Positions 22,202 through 30,775 of a DNA stretch of 32,770 bases are shown here, piece by piece. The notes under the pieces were generated by a model. It made no database searches, was not told where the DNA came from, and was given only the letters and a program-made list of their open reading frames with translations. This DNA comes from Aquirhabdus sp. Lineage in GTDB: Bacteria > Pseudomonadota > Gammaproteobacteria > Pseudomonadales > Moraxellaceae. Every line of letters begins with the position of its first letter. The stretch's first letter is position 1. The position numbers and the translations under genes were made by a program. Where the stretch lies: NCBI GenBank assembly GCA_030151145.1, contig JASLEL010000024.1, forward strand, positions 1 to 32,770, read 5' to 3'.

Positions 22202-22864
22202 ATGTCCAATGAGATTTTTCCGCTTCTTCCCGGTCTGATGTGGGACATCAAAAAGACGCCCAAGTACAACACCAAGATCATGCAGGCCGTAAGCGGGCGC
22301 GAGCTGCGGGCCTCTTTTCAAGCCACACCGATCTATACCTTTCAACTGGCGTTTGAGTTTTTGCGGCAGGGCCAAGGTAAAACTGAACTGGATCTATTGC
22401 AGGGCTTTTTCATGGCTCGGCGCGGTTCGTTTGATAATTTCCTGCTGACCATACCGGGTGACAATCAGGTCACATCGCAGGTGATCGGCGTGGGCGATGG
22501 CACCAGCACATCGTTTCAACTCTCGCGCACGATCAGTGGTGTTACGGAACCGGTGTCCGATGTCCTGATCCCAGCCAATGGCATGGATCTCGGCATGTGG
22601 TCTGCCACGTCTGGACAGGGCATGTGGGCGACCGATACCAGCGCCGTGCTGATGTGGAATCCCATCAACACCTACACGATATCAGCAACCGGCAAAATTA
22701 CATTTTCGGTGGCACCGCCGGCGGGATCGCAAATCTTCTGGACTGGCACGTTCTATTACCGGTGCCGGTTTAAAGATGATGATGTGGAGTTCAATCAGTT
22801 CCTTTACAACCTGTGGGAAGCCCAGACCATTGATCTGGTGGGCAGCCTGAGTGGAAAAATATGA
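22202..22864 (+). CDS. DUF2460 tail protein (distal-tail-like)
   Basis: 220 aa. The opening IFPLLPGLMWDIKKTPKYNT and ATPIYTFQLAFEFLR followed by FMARRGSFDNFLLTIPGDN are diagnostic of DUF2460/TIGR02217, found beside DUF2163 and NlpC/P60 genes in GTA-like and lambdoid tail tips; it acts as a distal tail or hub adaptor. AAGGAG at 22190-22195 precedes the ATG. Overlaps the next gene by 4 nt. Confidence 0.9.
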   Translation: MSNEIFPLLPGLMWDIKKTPKYNTKIMQAVSGRELRASFQATPIYTFQLAFEFLRQGQGKTELDLLQGFFMARRGSFDNFLLTIPGDNQVTSQVIGVGDGTSTSFQLSRTISGVTEPVSDVLIPANGMDLGMWSATSGQGMWATDTSAVLMWNPINTYTISATGKITFSVAPPAGSQIFWTGTFYYRCRFKDDDVEFNQFLYNLWEAQTIDLVGSLSGKI

Positions 22865-23721
22865 AGACTGCAAGCTCTGCTCTGATTGCCATGCTGGATG
22901 AAAACAACTTCATCATGGCCGATCTGTACACCCTGACGCTGATCGATGGCAGCAATTATTATTTTGCTGATTACGATTTTGATCTGATCCTCAGCGGCAA
23001 TACGTTTGTCTCATCGCTGGAAATATTCACTCGCGGCAAGATCACTCTCCAGGTCGGCACTCAGGTGGACACCTTGGAGGTAGACATCAGCTCGGTGAAT
23101 ACGCTGGTGCTGGCTGGCGGTGCCACGATCACACAGATGGCACACAACGGCGGCCTTGATGGTGCGCGTGTACGAGTAGAGCGGGTGTTTCTTCCCCCAA
23201 CAAATCCGACCGACACCAGCGCAGGCTCGGTATTTCTGTTTGATGGGCGCGTGTCTGAAGTCGATTGCACGCGGCATACGGTGACGCTGCAAGTCAACTC
23301 CGATCTGGAACTACTGAATATCCAGATGCCACGCAATCTCTACCAGTCTAGTTGTATGCATGCCCTCTATGACTCTGGCTGTACGGTGAATCAGGCGGCG
23401 TTTACCGTCACTGGAGCATTGACCAGCGGTAGCACGCTTTCAGCGCTGAATACCAATCTCACGCAAGCGGCAGGCTATTTCAGTCAAGGCGTGATCACCT
23501 TTACCAGTGGCGTGAATACGGGCGTGCGCCGGACCGTGCGATCTTACTCAGGGGGTGTCATTGCACTGACGCTGCCACTGAAGGCTTTGCCAGCCACCGG
23601 CGACACATTCACGGCTTACGCTGGCTGTGACAATACACAAGCCACCTGTCAGACGAAATTCAACAACCTGCAGAATTTTCGCGGATTCCCGTACATCCCT
23701 GTTCCTGAGACAGCGACATGA
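22861..23721 (+). CDS. DUF2163 tail tip hub protein
   Basis: 286 aa. NFIMADLYTLTLIDGSNYYF near the N-terminus, LFDGRVSEVDCTRHTVTLQV, and CMHALYDSGCTVNQAAF with paired cysteines match DUF2163/TIGR02218. The C-terminus CDNTQATCQTKFNNLQNFRG resembles the conserved cysteine end of the family that binds metal or an iron-sulfur cluster in related tail tips (gpL-like); here four or more cysteines are present. Part of the conserved DUF2460-DUF2163-NlpC-tip order. Overlaps the next gene by 4 nt. Confidence 0.9.
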   Translation: MKTASSALIAMLDENNFIMADLYTLTLIDGSNYYFADYDFDLILSGNTFVSSLEIFTRGKITLQVGTQVDTLEVDISSVNTLVLAGGATITQMAHNGGLDGARVRVERVFLPPTNPTDTSAGSVFLFDGRVSEVDCTRHTVTLQVNSDLELLNIQMPRNLYQSSCMHALYDSGCTVNQAAFTVTGALTSGSTLSALNTNLTQAAGYFSQGVITFTSGVNTGVRRTVRSYSGGVIALTLPLKALPATGDTFTAYAGCDNTQATCQTKFNNLQNFRGFPYIPVPETAT

Positions 23722-24131
23722 TGAATTCTATCGTCACTGAAGCCATGACCTGGCTACGCACGCCATACCACCACCAAGGCCGCATCAAGGGCGTTGGTGT
23801 GGACTGCGCCATGATCTTATGCGAGGTCTACCACGCAGTGGGCATGGTGCCATTCATTGATCCACGGCCATACACCCATGACTGGCACCTGCACCGCAGC
23901 GAGGAAAACTATCTGGGATGGATCAAGCAGTATGCCGATCCAGTAGATGTACCTGAGCCGGGTGATGTGGTGCTGTATCGCTTTGGACGTTGCATCAGTC
24001 ATGGGGGGATCGTGGTGGATTGGCCGCAGATCATTCATGCCTATCGCGCCGAAGGGGTAGTGCTGGCGGATGGTGCAAGTACGGATCTAGCACCGCGCAT
24101 TGCGGGATTTTATCGGGTGAAAAGTACATGA
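23718..24131 (+). CDS. NlpC/P60-family tail tip peptidase
   Basis: 137 aa. The catalytic pattern is complete: Cys30 in GVDCAMIL, His95 in CISHGGIVV and His107 in IIHAYRAEGV, plus PEPGDVVLYRFG. It belongs to the short tail-associated NlpC/P60 group (like gpK C-domain) that cleaves peptidoglycan peptides during DNA entry or tail assembly. Start could be 23718 or 23721 (two consecutive ATG). Overlaps the tail tip gene by 4 nt. Confidence 0.92.
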   Translation: MMNSIVTEAMTWLRTPYHHQGRIKGVGVDCAMILCEVYHAVGMVPFIDPRPYTHDWHLHRSEENYLGWIKQYADPVDVPEPGDVVLYRFGRCISHGGIVVDWPQIIHAYRAEGVVLADGASTDLAPRIAGFYRVKST

Positions 24132-26641
24132 GTGGACTGATCGGTGGTAAGACCCAAGGATCGACAGAGCCGCGCTTAGGGGCCATGAATATCCAGACCT
24201 CGGTCTATGGCATGTGCATTCCGCTGGTGTACGGTGCTAACCGGATCAGCCCGAATTTGATCTGGTATGGTGATTTCCAGTCACAGGCGGTCAAGCAGAA
24301 TGTCGGCGGAAAGGGTGGCGGCGGCGCCAACTCGTCTTACGACTACCACACGGCCATGATCATGGCTCTGTGTGAAGGTCCGATCATCAACATATCCGGA
24401 GTGTGGGTCGGCGGTAACCAACTCCAGTCCTATACTGATTCGCACGGTACCGTCTATACACCGCTGGCACAGCTCGGATTCGGGCTGTATGGCGGCATTG
24501 CAACACAGACACCATGGGGCTATCTCACGACCAATCACCCCGATCAGGCACTGAGCTACGCCTGCACGGCATATCTCGCAGCGAGCTACTATGATCTGGG
24601 CAATACTGCGTCTTTGCCGAATCACAATTTTGAAATCTACGGACTGCAGCAGTTCAATCAGATCAATACAGAAAGCTCGATCATAGATGCATGCCCTGCC
24701 GATGTGCTGGTCGATTTCCTGACGAATGCCCAGTACGGTGCCGGATTCCCGTCCGCCAAGATTGGCGACATGACCCAGTTCCGCAATTACACGATTGCCT
24801 CGGGATTGTTTGTCAGCCCGGCTTATACCTCGCAGCAGGCGGCACAACAGAGTGTGGATGACTTACTGTCAGCCGTGAACTGCGCATTGGTCTTCAGTGG
24901 CGGCGTATTGAAGGTGATCCCCTATGGTGATATCCCCCTGAGCAGTAACGGTGCCAGCTATACGCCCAATCTGACGCCAGTCTATGACCTGACGGATGAT
25001 GATTTCATCGGTACCGACGACCCTATCAAGGTGACGCGCACACGCGATGCGGATGCCTACAACAGCGTTCAGATCGAATATCTGGACCGGGCAAATCATT
25101 ACAACGTCGCCATCATGCCAGCCAAGGACATCGCCAATATTGAACTCTACGGCATCCGATCAGATTCGCCACAGCAGGCCCATATGATCTGTGATGCAGG
25201 AATTGCCGCGCAGGTCGCGCAGATCCGGCTGCAGCGGCTGCTGTACATCCGCAATCAGTATGAGTTTACCTTGGGTTGGAAATACTGTTTGCTTGAGCCT
25301 ATGGACATCGTGACGCTGAATGATGACGGGCTTGGGCTGGATCAATACCCTGTGCGAATCCTCTCGATCACCGAGAATGAAGACGGCTCTCTGGACGTGA
25401 AAGCAGAGGAATTGCTGGTCGGTACCGCGAGTGCGCTGACCTATAATTATCAGTCCAATGGCGGTTACTCGGGACAGGAAGGCAACCCGGGCGATGTCAA
25501 TGCGCCCTTTATCTTTGAGCCGCCGCTGGTGCTGACCACCAATGGCAGTCATGAAGTCTGGGCAGCCGTTTCCGGGGGTAACAACTGGAGCGGCTGTCAT
25601 GTCTGGGCAGCATTCAGCGGAGACGGTGGCGCACCCGGAACGTACAAGATGATCGGTGTGGTTGAGGGTGTCTCACGCTACGGCACGCTGCAATCAGATT
25701 CTGGCACCAGCATTCAGGTGACATTGAACACAGGCGCGCAGCTCTACAGCGGCACAACGCTGGATGCGACCAGTGGCCAGACATTGTGTTATATCGACGG
25801 TGAGTTGTTGTCATATGAAACTGCGACATTAACCGGCACCAATCAGTACACCCTAGGCAATCTTCACCGGGGCCAGTACGGCACAATCGAGACCACACAT
25901 GCCCCCAGTGATGCGTTTGCCCGGGTCGATGGTCAGATCTTCAAATACCCCTATGACAAGAGCCTGATCGGTACCACCATCAGCCTGAAATTCACGTCCT
26001 TCAATTCCGTATTGGGCATGGAGCAGGCGTTAAGTGAGGTCGAGGCATACAGTTACGCACTGTCCGGTGGCGCACCACAGGGTCCTGCCGATCTGGCGCT
26101 ACAGTCGCCATGGGTGGGATTGTCGTTCACAACTCAGTGGTCAGGATCGGTGGGCGCGGATAGCTATAACGTCAATGTGGTGTATGCAGGTACCACGATC
26201 CGCACTGTCTCGACGACATCCACCCAATTCACCTATGCGATCAGCGATGCCCAGACAGATGGTGCGATCCATCGCGCTTATACGATTGATGTCGAGTCGG
26301 TTGCGGGTGGTCAGTCGTCTGGGTACTCGCAGTTGCTGGTGAGTAATCCAGTGCCGCCTGAACTTACGTCCATCTCTACTTCATCAAGTACCAGTGCGAT
26401 ATCAATTTCTTGGGGGGCTTCCCCGGTTACCGACTTGCAGGATTATGCAGTCTGGATATCAACCACAAACGGGTTTGACCCCACCAGCATCACACCTTCT
26501 TGGGTCGGCACTGCTACTGGGACCGCCTTTACTGGATTGGCATCAGGAACCACCTATTACTTGGTGGCTTGCGCACGTGATCAGTGGGGATCCGGGAACT
26601 GGAATTATTCAGCGCAATATACCGTGACTACCACGACTTAA
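24128..26641 (+). CDS. Central tail tip/host specificity protein with C-terminal fibronectin III domains
   Basis: 837 aa from ATG 24128 (ATGA overlap with the peptidase stop); the longer in-frame start at 23990 would lie inside the peptidase gene. N-terminal region GMCIPLVYGANRISPNLIWYGDF and AMIMALCEGPIINI are conserved in phage tail tip proteins of the gpJ/GTA gp15 type. Middle part DDDFIGTDDPIKVTRTRD, IEYLDRANHYNVAI and LEPMDIVTLNDDGLGL corresponds to the hub domains. Residues about 650-837 form one or two fibronectin III repeats (WGASPVTDLQDYAVWIS, TFTGLASGTTYYLVACARDQ region). It caps the tail and carries the receptor-binding proteins. Confidence 0.9.
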   Translation: MSGLIGGKTQGSTEPRLGAMNIQTSVYGMCIPLVYGANRISPNLIWYGDFQSQAVKQNVGGKGGGGANSSYDYHTAMIMALCEGPIINISGVWVGGNQLQSYTDSHGTVYTPLAQLGFGLYGGIATQTPWGYLTTNHPDQALSYACTAYLAASYYDLGNTASLPNHNFEIYGLQQFNQINTESSIIDACPADVLVDFLTNAQYGAGFPSAKIGDMTQFRNYTIASGLFVSPAYTSQQAAQQSVDDLLSAVNCALVFSGGVLKVIPYGDIPLSSNGASYTPNLTPVYDLTDDDFIGTDDPIKVTRTRDADAYNSVQIEYLDRANHYNVAIMPAKDIANIELYGIRSDSPQQAHMICDAGIAAQVAQIRLQRLLYIRNQYEFTLGWKYCLLEPMDIVTLNDDGLGLDQYPVRILSITENEDGSLDVKAEELLVGTASALTYNYQSNGGYSGQEGNPGDVNAPFIFEPPLVLTTNGSHEVWAAVSGGNNWSGCHVWAAFSGDGGAPGTYKMIGVVEGVSRYGTLQSDSGTSIQVTLNTGAQLYSGTTLDATSGQTLCYIDGELLSYETATLTGTNQYTLGNLHRGQYGTIETTHAPSDAFARVDGQIFKYPYDKSLIGTTISLKFTSFNSVLGMEQALSEVEAYSYALSGGAPQGPADLALQSPWVGLSFTTQWSGSVGADSYNVNVVYAGTTIRTVSTTSTQFTYAISDAQTDGAIHRAYTIDVESVAGGQSSGYSQLLVSNPVPPELTSISTSSSTSAISISWGASPVTDLQDYAVWISTTNGFDPTSITPSWVGTATGTAFTGLASGTTYYLVACARDQWGSGNWNYSAQYTVTTTT

Positions 26642-26662
26642 ATCCAATCCATACACACATCG

Positions 26663-26683
26663 CCGCCTTCGGGCGGTTTTTTT
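26663..26683 (+). terminator. Strong intrinsic terminator after the tail tip gene
   Basis: CCGCC (26663-26667), TTCG tetraloop, GGCGG (26672-26676), seven T (26677-26683). The next ribosome site (GAGG) follows within 10 nt. Confidence 0.9.
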
Positions 26684-26700
26684 ATTGAGGTGAGGAAACT

Positions 26701-28521
26701 ATGACAACGACATTGCCTACATCAGACCAGTTTAATGCGCCCACGGTGACGCAAGGGCAATTCAAATCAGCCCTGACGCAATTACTCGCATATCTCCAGC
26801 AGCAGGGCGTTGAAGATATGGAGACGATCAGGCAGATCGTTAATCAGTATGTATTGAGTGATCCAGTCGCAATCAATAGCGGCATCGTCGCCGCCATATG
26901 GGACGAACTCAGCGGCAAGTACGCGCCTTTTATGAACAATTTTGGTCGGTTGCTGACGAGCGATGCGGCCGGCAATGTACTGGATGTCGCCGGGCGCGGT
27001 GAATTACTGATGCAGGAAGTTCCCTTCATCGGTCTCATAAATGGCGAGCGACCCTATCGTATAACCTGTGATTTAGATGGCCGAATTATCGAAGTCTGGA
27101 CGATGGAGGAGAGCTACTTTTATGCGGGTCAAGACGGGCTGGTCCGAGATGGCGCAAGAAATGCCGATCTACAGCGTTATGGCCTCAGTTCAGCAGTAAG
27201 TCCCTACGGCGATGTCACAACAGTGGATTATGCCAAGTTTGGCGTGATCTGCTACATCATTGTCGTGCTGGGTCAGTCAAATGCTTTCGGATCAGACAAC
27301 GGTGGGTTTGATACTCAGCCATCTGGCTACCCATCTTACACCGGTCAGGCAGTCATCGCCTCAAGCCCAGAATACCCCGACAATAACTGGATGTTTGCAG
27401 GGACGAACCCACGGCGCCAATACAACAGTTCGGTAACGGATCTAGTTTCGCTGGTTGAGTCTCGTCTGCCAGATGGCACAGGCGGTGAGACATTGTGTAG
27501 CGGGCTGGCGACTCATCTGGTGCGGGATGTGTATAACGCCACCGGCGAGATGATCAACACATTATCGTTCGTTGTGTCCGAGGGGGGGCAGCCTTATCGA
27601 AATCTAAAGCGCGGATCGATCTACTACGATGCGTATCTACAGGGTCTGGATGATGCTGTGACGGCTTGTAAGTCGCGTGGCTGGACGCCAGTCGTTCTAA
27701 CTCACGTGTGGGTGCAGGGGGAAGCGGATAGTAATTCAGTATCAAACATGTCCGTCCGCACTCGTCAACGCCAGATGCAGCAGCTCAATCGCCAACTGAC
27801 AGCAGACGCTATGGCGCGGACGGGTCAGACAGACGTACCAATCTTCGTCGAGTCTCAAGTAGCAACAGCAGAGAGCACTCAGACCGGAGATGGTGCTTTT
27901 GTTCAGCCCGTACGTCAAGCATCACTTGAAGACGATGGTCTGGATAACATGCGTTGCGCCGGACCTTTTTACCAGTTTCCGACCTCCGGCAACGGACCGA
28001 ATCAAATTCACGCGAACTGCACGGGGCAAAATCAACTCGGACAGATGATCTCTCGCACGGTCCTGAATGAGTTCTTTGGGCAGGGATCTAAGGTCATGCG
28101 TTGCATTGGCTATCGCTGGATCGATTCGGTGAATCTGCTTCTTGAGTTTGATCCTGCTGTATCGCCTCTGGTACTGGATACATCGGGCTCTGTGATCTCA
28201 ACAACTGGCCTTGGGGCTGGTCTTGGATTCTGGTTTGACGACTACTCAGGAACCCCGCCGACGATCACAAATGCGCAGGTTGTCAATAACACTTTTATTC
28301 AACTCACGCTCAGCGGAGCACCTGCAGTAAAAGACTGCCGAGTCTCTTATGCGATGCGGGCAACTATCGCGCCGATGTCGTGGGGCGGCGGTCCTTATGG
28401 CCCCAATTACGGCCCTCGAGGCTGTCTACGCGACAGTGCAACCCACACTAATCAGTACACGTCATTCGTCCAGCAAAATTGGTGTCCGGCGTTCTCTATG
28501 CCTGTCACTTATGCGGTTTAA
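26701..28521 (+). CDS. Tailspike/tail fibre with SGNH (sialate O-acetylesterase-like) domain
   Basis: 606 aa. Residues 1-160 form an attachment region (PTSDQFNAPTVTQGQFKSAL; similar openings occur in phage tail fibres that anchor to the tip). Residues about 180-450 are an SGNH/SASA-type esterase: LGQSNAFGSD with nucleophile Ser193, HVWVQGEADSN with Gln339-Gly340-Glu341, and QIHANCTGQNQLGQ with His437. Such spikes remove acetyl groups from capsule or O-antigen to reach the cell surface. The C-terminal 150 residues look like a beta sandwich, perhaps carbohydrate-binding. This is the main candidate for host range determination. Catalytic Asp is expected near His437 but is Asn/His context here, so activity should be tested. 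Confidence 0.85.
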   Translation: MTTTLPTSDQFNAPTVTQGQFKSALTQLLAYLQQQGVEDMETIRQIVNQYVLSDPVAINSGIVAAIWDELSGKYAPFMNNFGRLLTSDAAGNVLDVAGRGELLMQEVPFIGLINGERPYRITCDLDGRIIEVWTMEESYFYAGQDGLVRDGARNADLQRYGLSSAVSPYGDVTTVDYAKFGVICYIIVVLGQSNAFGSDNGGFDTQPSGYPSYTGQAVIASSPEYPDNNWMFAGTNPRRQYNSSVTDLVSLVESRLPDGTGGETLCSGLATHLVRDVYNATGEMINTLSFVVSEGGQPYRNLKRGSIYYDAYLQGLDDAVTACKSRGWTPVVLTHVWVQGEADSNSVSNMSVRTRQRQMQQLNRQLTADAMARTGQTDVPIFVESQVATAESTQTGDGAFVQPVRQASLEDDGLDNMRCAGPFYQFPTSGNGPNQIHANCTGQNQLGQMISRTVLNEFFGQGSKVMRCIGYRWIDSVNLLLEFDPAVSPLVLDTSGSVISTTGLGAGLGFWFDDYSGTPPTITNAQVVNNTFIQLTLSGAPAVKDCRVSYAMRATIAPMSWGGGPYGPNYGPRGCLRDSATHTNQYTSFVQQNWCPAFSMPVTYAV

Positions 28522-28536
28522 CTCAGGAGATTCAAA

Positions 28537-29406
28537 ATGTTACTCATGAAAACAGATAGCCGACTCAACAATGCAAACCTGCCTGTGCTCACCCTGTCGG
28601 ATATCGACAAGCAAATTAAATTGCTCAACCCATCACTTTGGCTTGAAGGGGGAGCAGCCTACATCCAGACAACTGACGGCATCCATGTCGCTGGGTGGGT
28701 GAACCGTTCTACAAGTACCCGCTATGTTCCGGCAACGATATACTCCCCGCAAATTATTGCCATGGGATCAAGTTCCGTTGTGCGGTTCGGATACAAAGCC
28801 AATGTCACTGACAGTGATGTTGGGTATGCAAATGGCGGTGTGCTTAAGCCGGAGCTCACGACCGAAGTAGGACTATTGACCCCGACTTTTACGATTGCTG
28901 CCGTGGTGCGCATGCCAAAGCCTAAAGGGGCTTCTGGATCGGAATTACAAAGCAGTAGTGATCTCTTCTCGGGTGGTCGTCCGTTTGGCTCTAGCGATCC
29001 GACGGTAAATAACTGCTCATATCTGAATTTCGATACGTCCAGCACAGGCACAGGTGCAGCAGATTATTTTGTCACAGGATCGGCTGTTTTCGCCCCTACC
29101 GGCACATTCAACGATCAAACATTGCATACGGTGTTAATGTCGGTCGATGCCGTCTCCGGAACGTCACAGTTTTATCATAATGGCGTGCTTGTAGGGAGTG
29201 GTTTGACTGTGCCGACTCCAGCCGTAGATCAGTCTGCACAACAGATATTAATCGGCTGTTTGACCAACAACTATACGGCTTTTCCTTATGTTGGGGACAT
29301 CGGTTTGATGATGTATTTCGGCAATTCAGCGGTGCATTTAAGCACGAACAGTCTGAATACTGTGTTGAGCAAACTGGCATCCGTTAAGACAGCCCTGGGC
29401 GGTTGA
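28537..29406 (+). CDS. LamG/concanavalin-like jelly-roll tail protein
   Basis: 289 aa, AGGAG at 28525-28529. Residues about 105-270 show the jelly-roll pattern of LamG/concanavalin A-like lectins: FTIAAVVRMPKPKG, LNFDTSSTGTGAADYF, HTVLMSVDAVSGTSQFYHNG and QILIGCLTNNYTAFPYVGDI, which is the typical end strand with Gly-Asp. N-terminal 100 residues contain LLNPSLWLEGGAAYIQ as in other phage LamG fibres. It probably binds surface sugar or decorates the tailspike encoded just upstream. Confidence 0.8.
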   Translation: MLLMKTDSRLNNANLPVLTLSDIDKQIKLLNPSLWLEGGAAYIQTTDGIHVAGWVNRSTSTRYVPATIYSPQIIAMGSSSVVRFGYKANVTDSDVGYANGGVLKPELTTEVGLLTPTFTIAAVVRMPKPKGASGSELQSSSDLFSGGRPFGSSDPTVNNCSYLNFDTSSTGTGAADYFVTGSAVFAPTGTFNDQTLHTVLMSVDAVSGTSQFYHNGVLVGSGLTVPTPAVDQSAQQILIGCLTNNYTAFPYVGDIGLMMYFGNSAVHLSTNSLNTVLSKLASVKTALGG

Positions 29407-29418
29407 TAAGGGGGTTGT

Positions 29419-29745
29419 ATGAGCACATTACCAGCAATACAACTCTATCAAGGCGACACCTTTAGCCGCCAAGTGACAACGCCGTATGTGCCGCTATCGA
29501 ACTATCAGATCAGCGCCATGGGGCGAACGCAGGCAGGGCTAAAGCTCTGCGACTTCACGATTACGCCGCTCGATCAAACCGCCACTCCCGGCGGTTTTTT
29601 ATTGGGGATTGCGGATACATCCAGCCTGCCGGTCGGCGAGATGATCGTTGATTTCGAAGTGATCGACATCAGCCAATCCCCTCCAGTCCAGCGCCACACG
29701 CAAAAGTTCAAGATCATTTTGCAGGGAGTAATCACCCGTGCCTGA
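29419..29745 (+). CDS. Small tail/baseplate protein (BppU-like N domain pattern)
   Basis: 108 aa. Beta-rich: LYQGDTFSRQVTTPYVPLSN, SSLPVGEMIVDFEVIDIS and QRHTQKFKIILQGVI resemble small Ig-like adaptor domains at phage tail tips that open with Q-G-D-T-F. Family placement is tentative. An intrinsic-terminator-like hairpin (29577-29600) lies inside the coding sequence, spanning the codons of TATPGGFLL. Overlaps the next gene by 8 nt. Confidence 0.65.
   Translation: MSTLPAIQLYQGDTFSRQVTTPYVPLSNYQISAMGRTQAGLKLCDFTITPLDQTATPGGFLLGIADTSSLPVGEMIVDFEVIDISQSPPVQRHTQKFKIILQGVITRA
29577..29600 (+). terminator. Terminator-like hairpin inside a coding sequence
   Basis: AACCGCC (29577-29583), loop ACTCCC, GGCGG (29590-29594), then six T (29595-29600). 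It meets all criteria for an intrinsic terminator but lies in the middle of the gene at 29419-29745; translating ribosomes or Q-modified polymerase could prevent termination. Confidence 0.6.
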
Positions 29746-30262
29746 TTTTATCCAGATCATCGAGCAGCCGCCGGATCAGGTGGTGATTACGGCGGACAAT
29801 CCACCGCAGATCGTGATTCAGGAGCAGGTGGCTGCACTGGTCCAGCTCTCGACCGAGACGGTTGTGGTAGGGCCGCAGGGTCCGCCCGGCATCAGTGATT
29901 ATGTCGGGACCTTCGTTGCGGGTCAGGACATCTTGGCAGGCCAGCCAGTCTACATCTCACGTTTAAACAGCCTACTCATGGTGGCAGATTCGAACAGCTA
30001 TCTGTCTGCGTTCGTGATCGGCTTTGCGGTCATTGACATTGCCAGTGGATTTGCTGGTGACGTGAAAAAGGGGGATGTCACGTTTGCCGACTGGACTTCG
30101 CTCACGGGTACCGCATCGCTGCAACCGGGCTATCCGTACTTCCTGAATGGTCGCGGCACGCTGTCGTATTTGCCTCCGACCGCCGGCGGTTTTATCTGCA
30201 TAGGTGAAGCACTGACCGCACAAACACTGTATTTCAAACCCACATTTCCGATTCAACTCTAG
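29738..30262 (+). CDS. Tail fibre-associated protein with collagen-like GPQGPPG motif
   Basis: 174 aa from GTG 29738 with GGGAG at 29724-29728. N-terminal 45 residues repeat short hydrophobic/acid units (IIEQPPDQVVIT, DNPPQIVIQEQVAAL), then a single VVGPQGPPGIS collagen-like junction typical of phage fibre proteins. The C-terminal 120 residues form a beta-rich domain (FVAGQDILAGQPVYISR, GFAGDVKKGDVTFADW, FICIGEALTAQTLYF), similar to small capsid/tail proteins containing the same Q-P-V-Y-I motif; the downstream gene has a related pattern (FGMPVYSS). Probably part of the fibre complex. Confidence 0.7.
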   Translation: MPDFIQIIEQPPDQVVITADNPPQIVIQEQVAALVQLSTETVVVGPQGPPGISDYVGTFVAGQDILAGQPVYISRLNSLLMVADSNSYLSAFVIGFAVIDIASGFAGDVKKGDVTFADWTSLTGTASLQPGYPYFLNGRGTLSYLPPTAGGFICIGEALTAQTLYFKPTFPIQL

Positions 30263-30274
30263 GGAGTCAAACAC

Positions 30275-30763
30275 ATGGCAATTCGTCAACCTCTCGTGCT
30301 GGGTGGCATGGGTATTGTTCAACAACTGCAATCCGGTGACACTATTCAGGCACCAACCAATACGCCATCAATCCGTTCAGTCACCAACGCTGAGTCGTCG
30401 GCTTCGCTGACCTTCGGCATGCCGGTCTATTCCAGTGGTGCCGATGCCGTGAAGCGTGCGCAGGCCAATGCCCTGAGTACATCCAAGCTTGCCGGACTGG
30501 TCTATGATGCGACCATTGCGGCCAGCGCCGCAGGGAATATTGCTCAGTCCGGCGTGCTGGTCGGCACCACGACCCAGTGGGATGCGGTCGCGGGGACTAC
30601 GGGCGGATTGACCTTCGGCACGTTGTACTTCCTCGATCCAGCAAACATCGGCAAGATCACATCGGTGGTGCCCACCACGGTCGGTCAATGCAATGTGCTG
30701 GTAGGTACCGCCTTGAGTTCGACCGAGCTGGAATTGCAGATCGCACAGCCAATTTTGCTTTAA
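30275..30763 (+). CDS. Tail fibre/adaptor protein
   Basis: 162 aa. N-terminus MAIRQPLVLGGMGIVQQLQSGD is nearly the same as in the following gene (see that entry), suggesting a shared anchoring peptide. The rest (ESSASLTFGMPVYSSGAD, GLVYDATIAASAAGNI, GTLYFLDPANIGKIT, NVLVGTALSSTELEL) is a small beta-rich domain found in many phage fibre accessory proteins. No catalytic motif. Likely structural. Confidence 0.7.
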   Translation: MAIRQPLVLGGMGIVQQLQSGDTIQAPTNTPSIRSVTNAESSASLTFGMPVYSSGADAVKRAQANALSTSKLAGLVYDATIAASAAGNIAQSGVLVGTTTQWDAVAGTTGGLTFGTLYFLDPANIGKITSVVPTTVGQCNVLVGTALSSTELELQIAQPILL

Positions 30764-30775
30764 CGGAGGTGTGCT

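Noticed and set aside
23990..24127. Upstream extension of the tail tip gene
   Set aside because: Lies entirely within the NlpC/P60 gene in another frame; ATG 24128 has the typical ATGA overlap.
30178..30196. Palindrome ACCGCCGGCGGT followed by four T
   Set aside because: No loop is possible without opening the central pairs and the T tract is short; encodes TAGGF in the gene, so not called a terminator.
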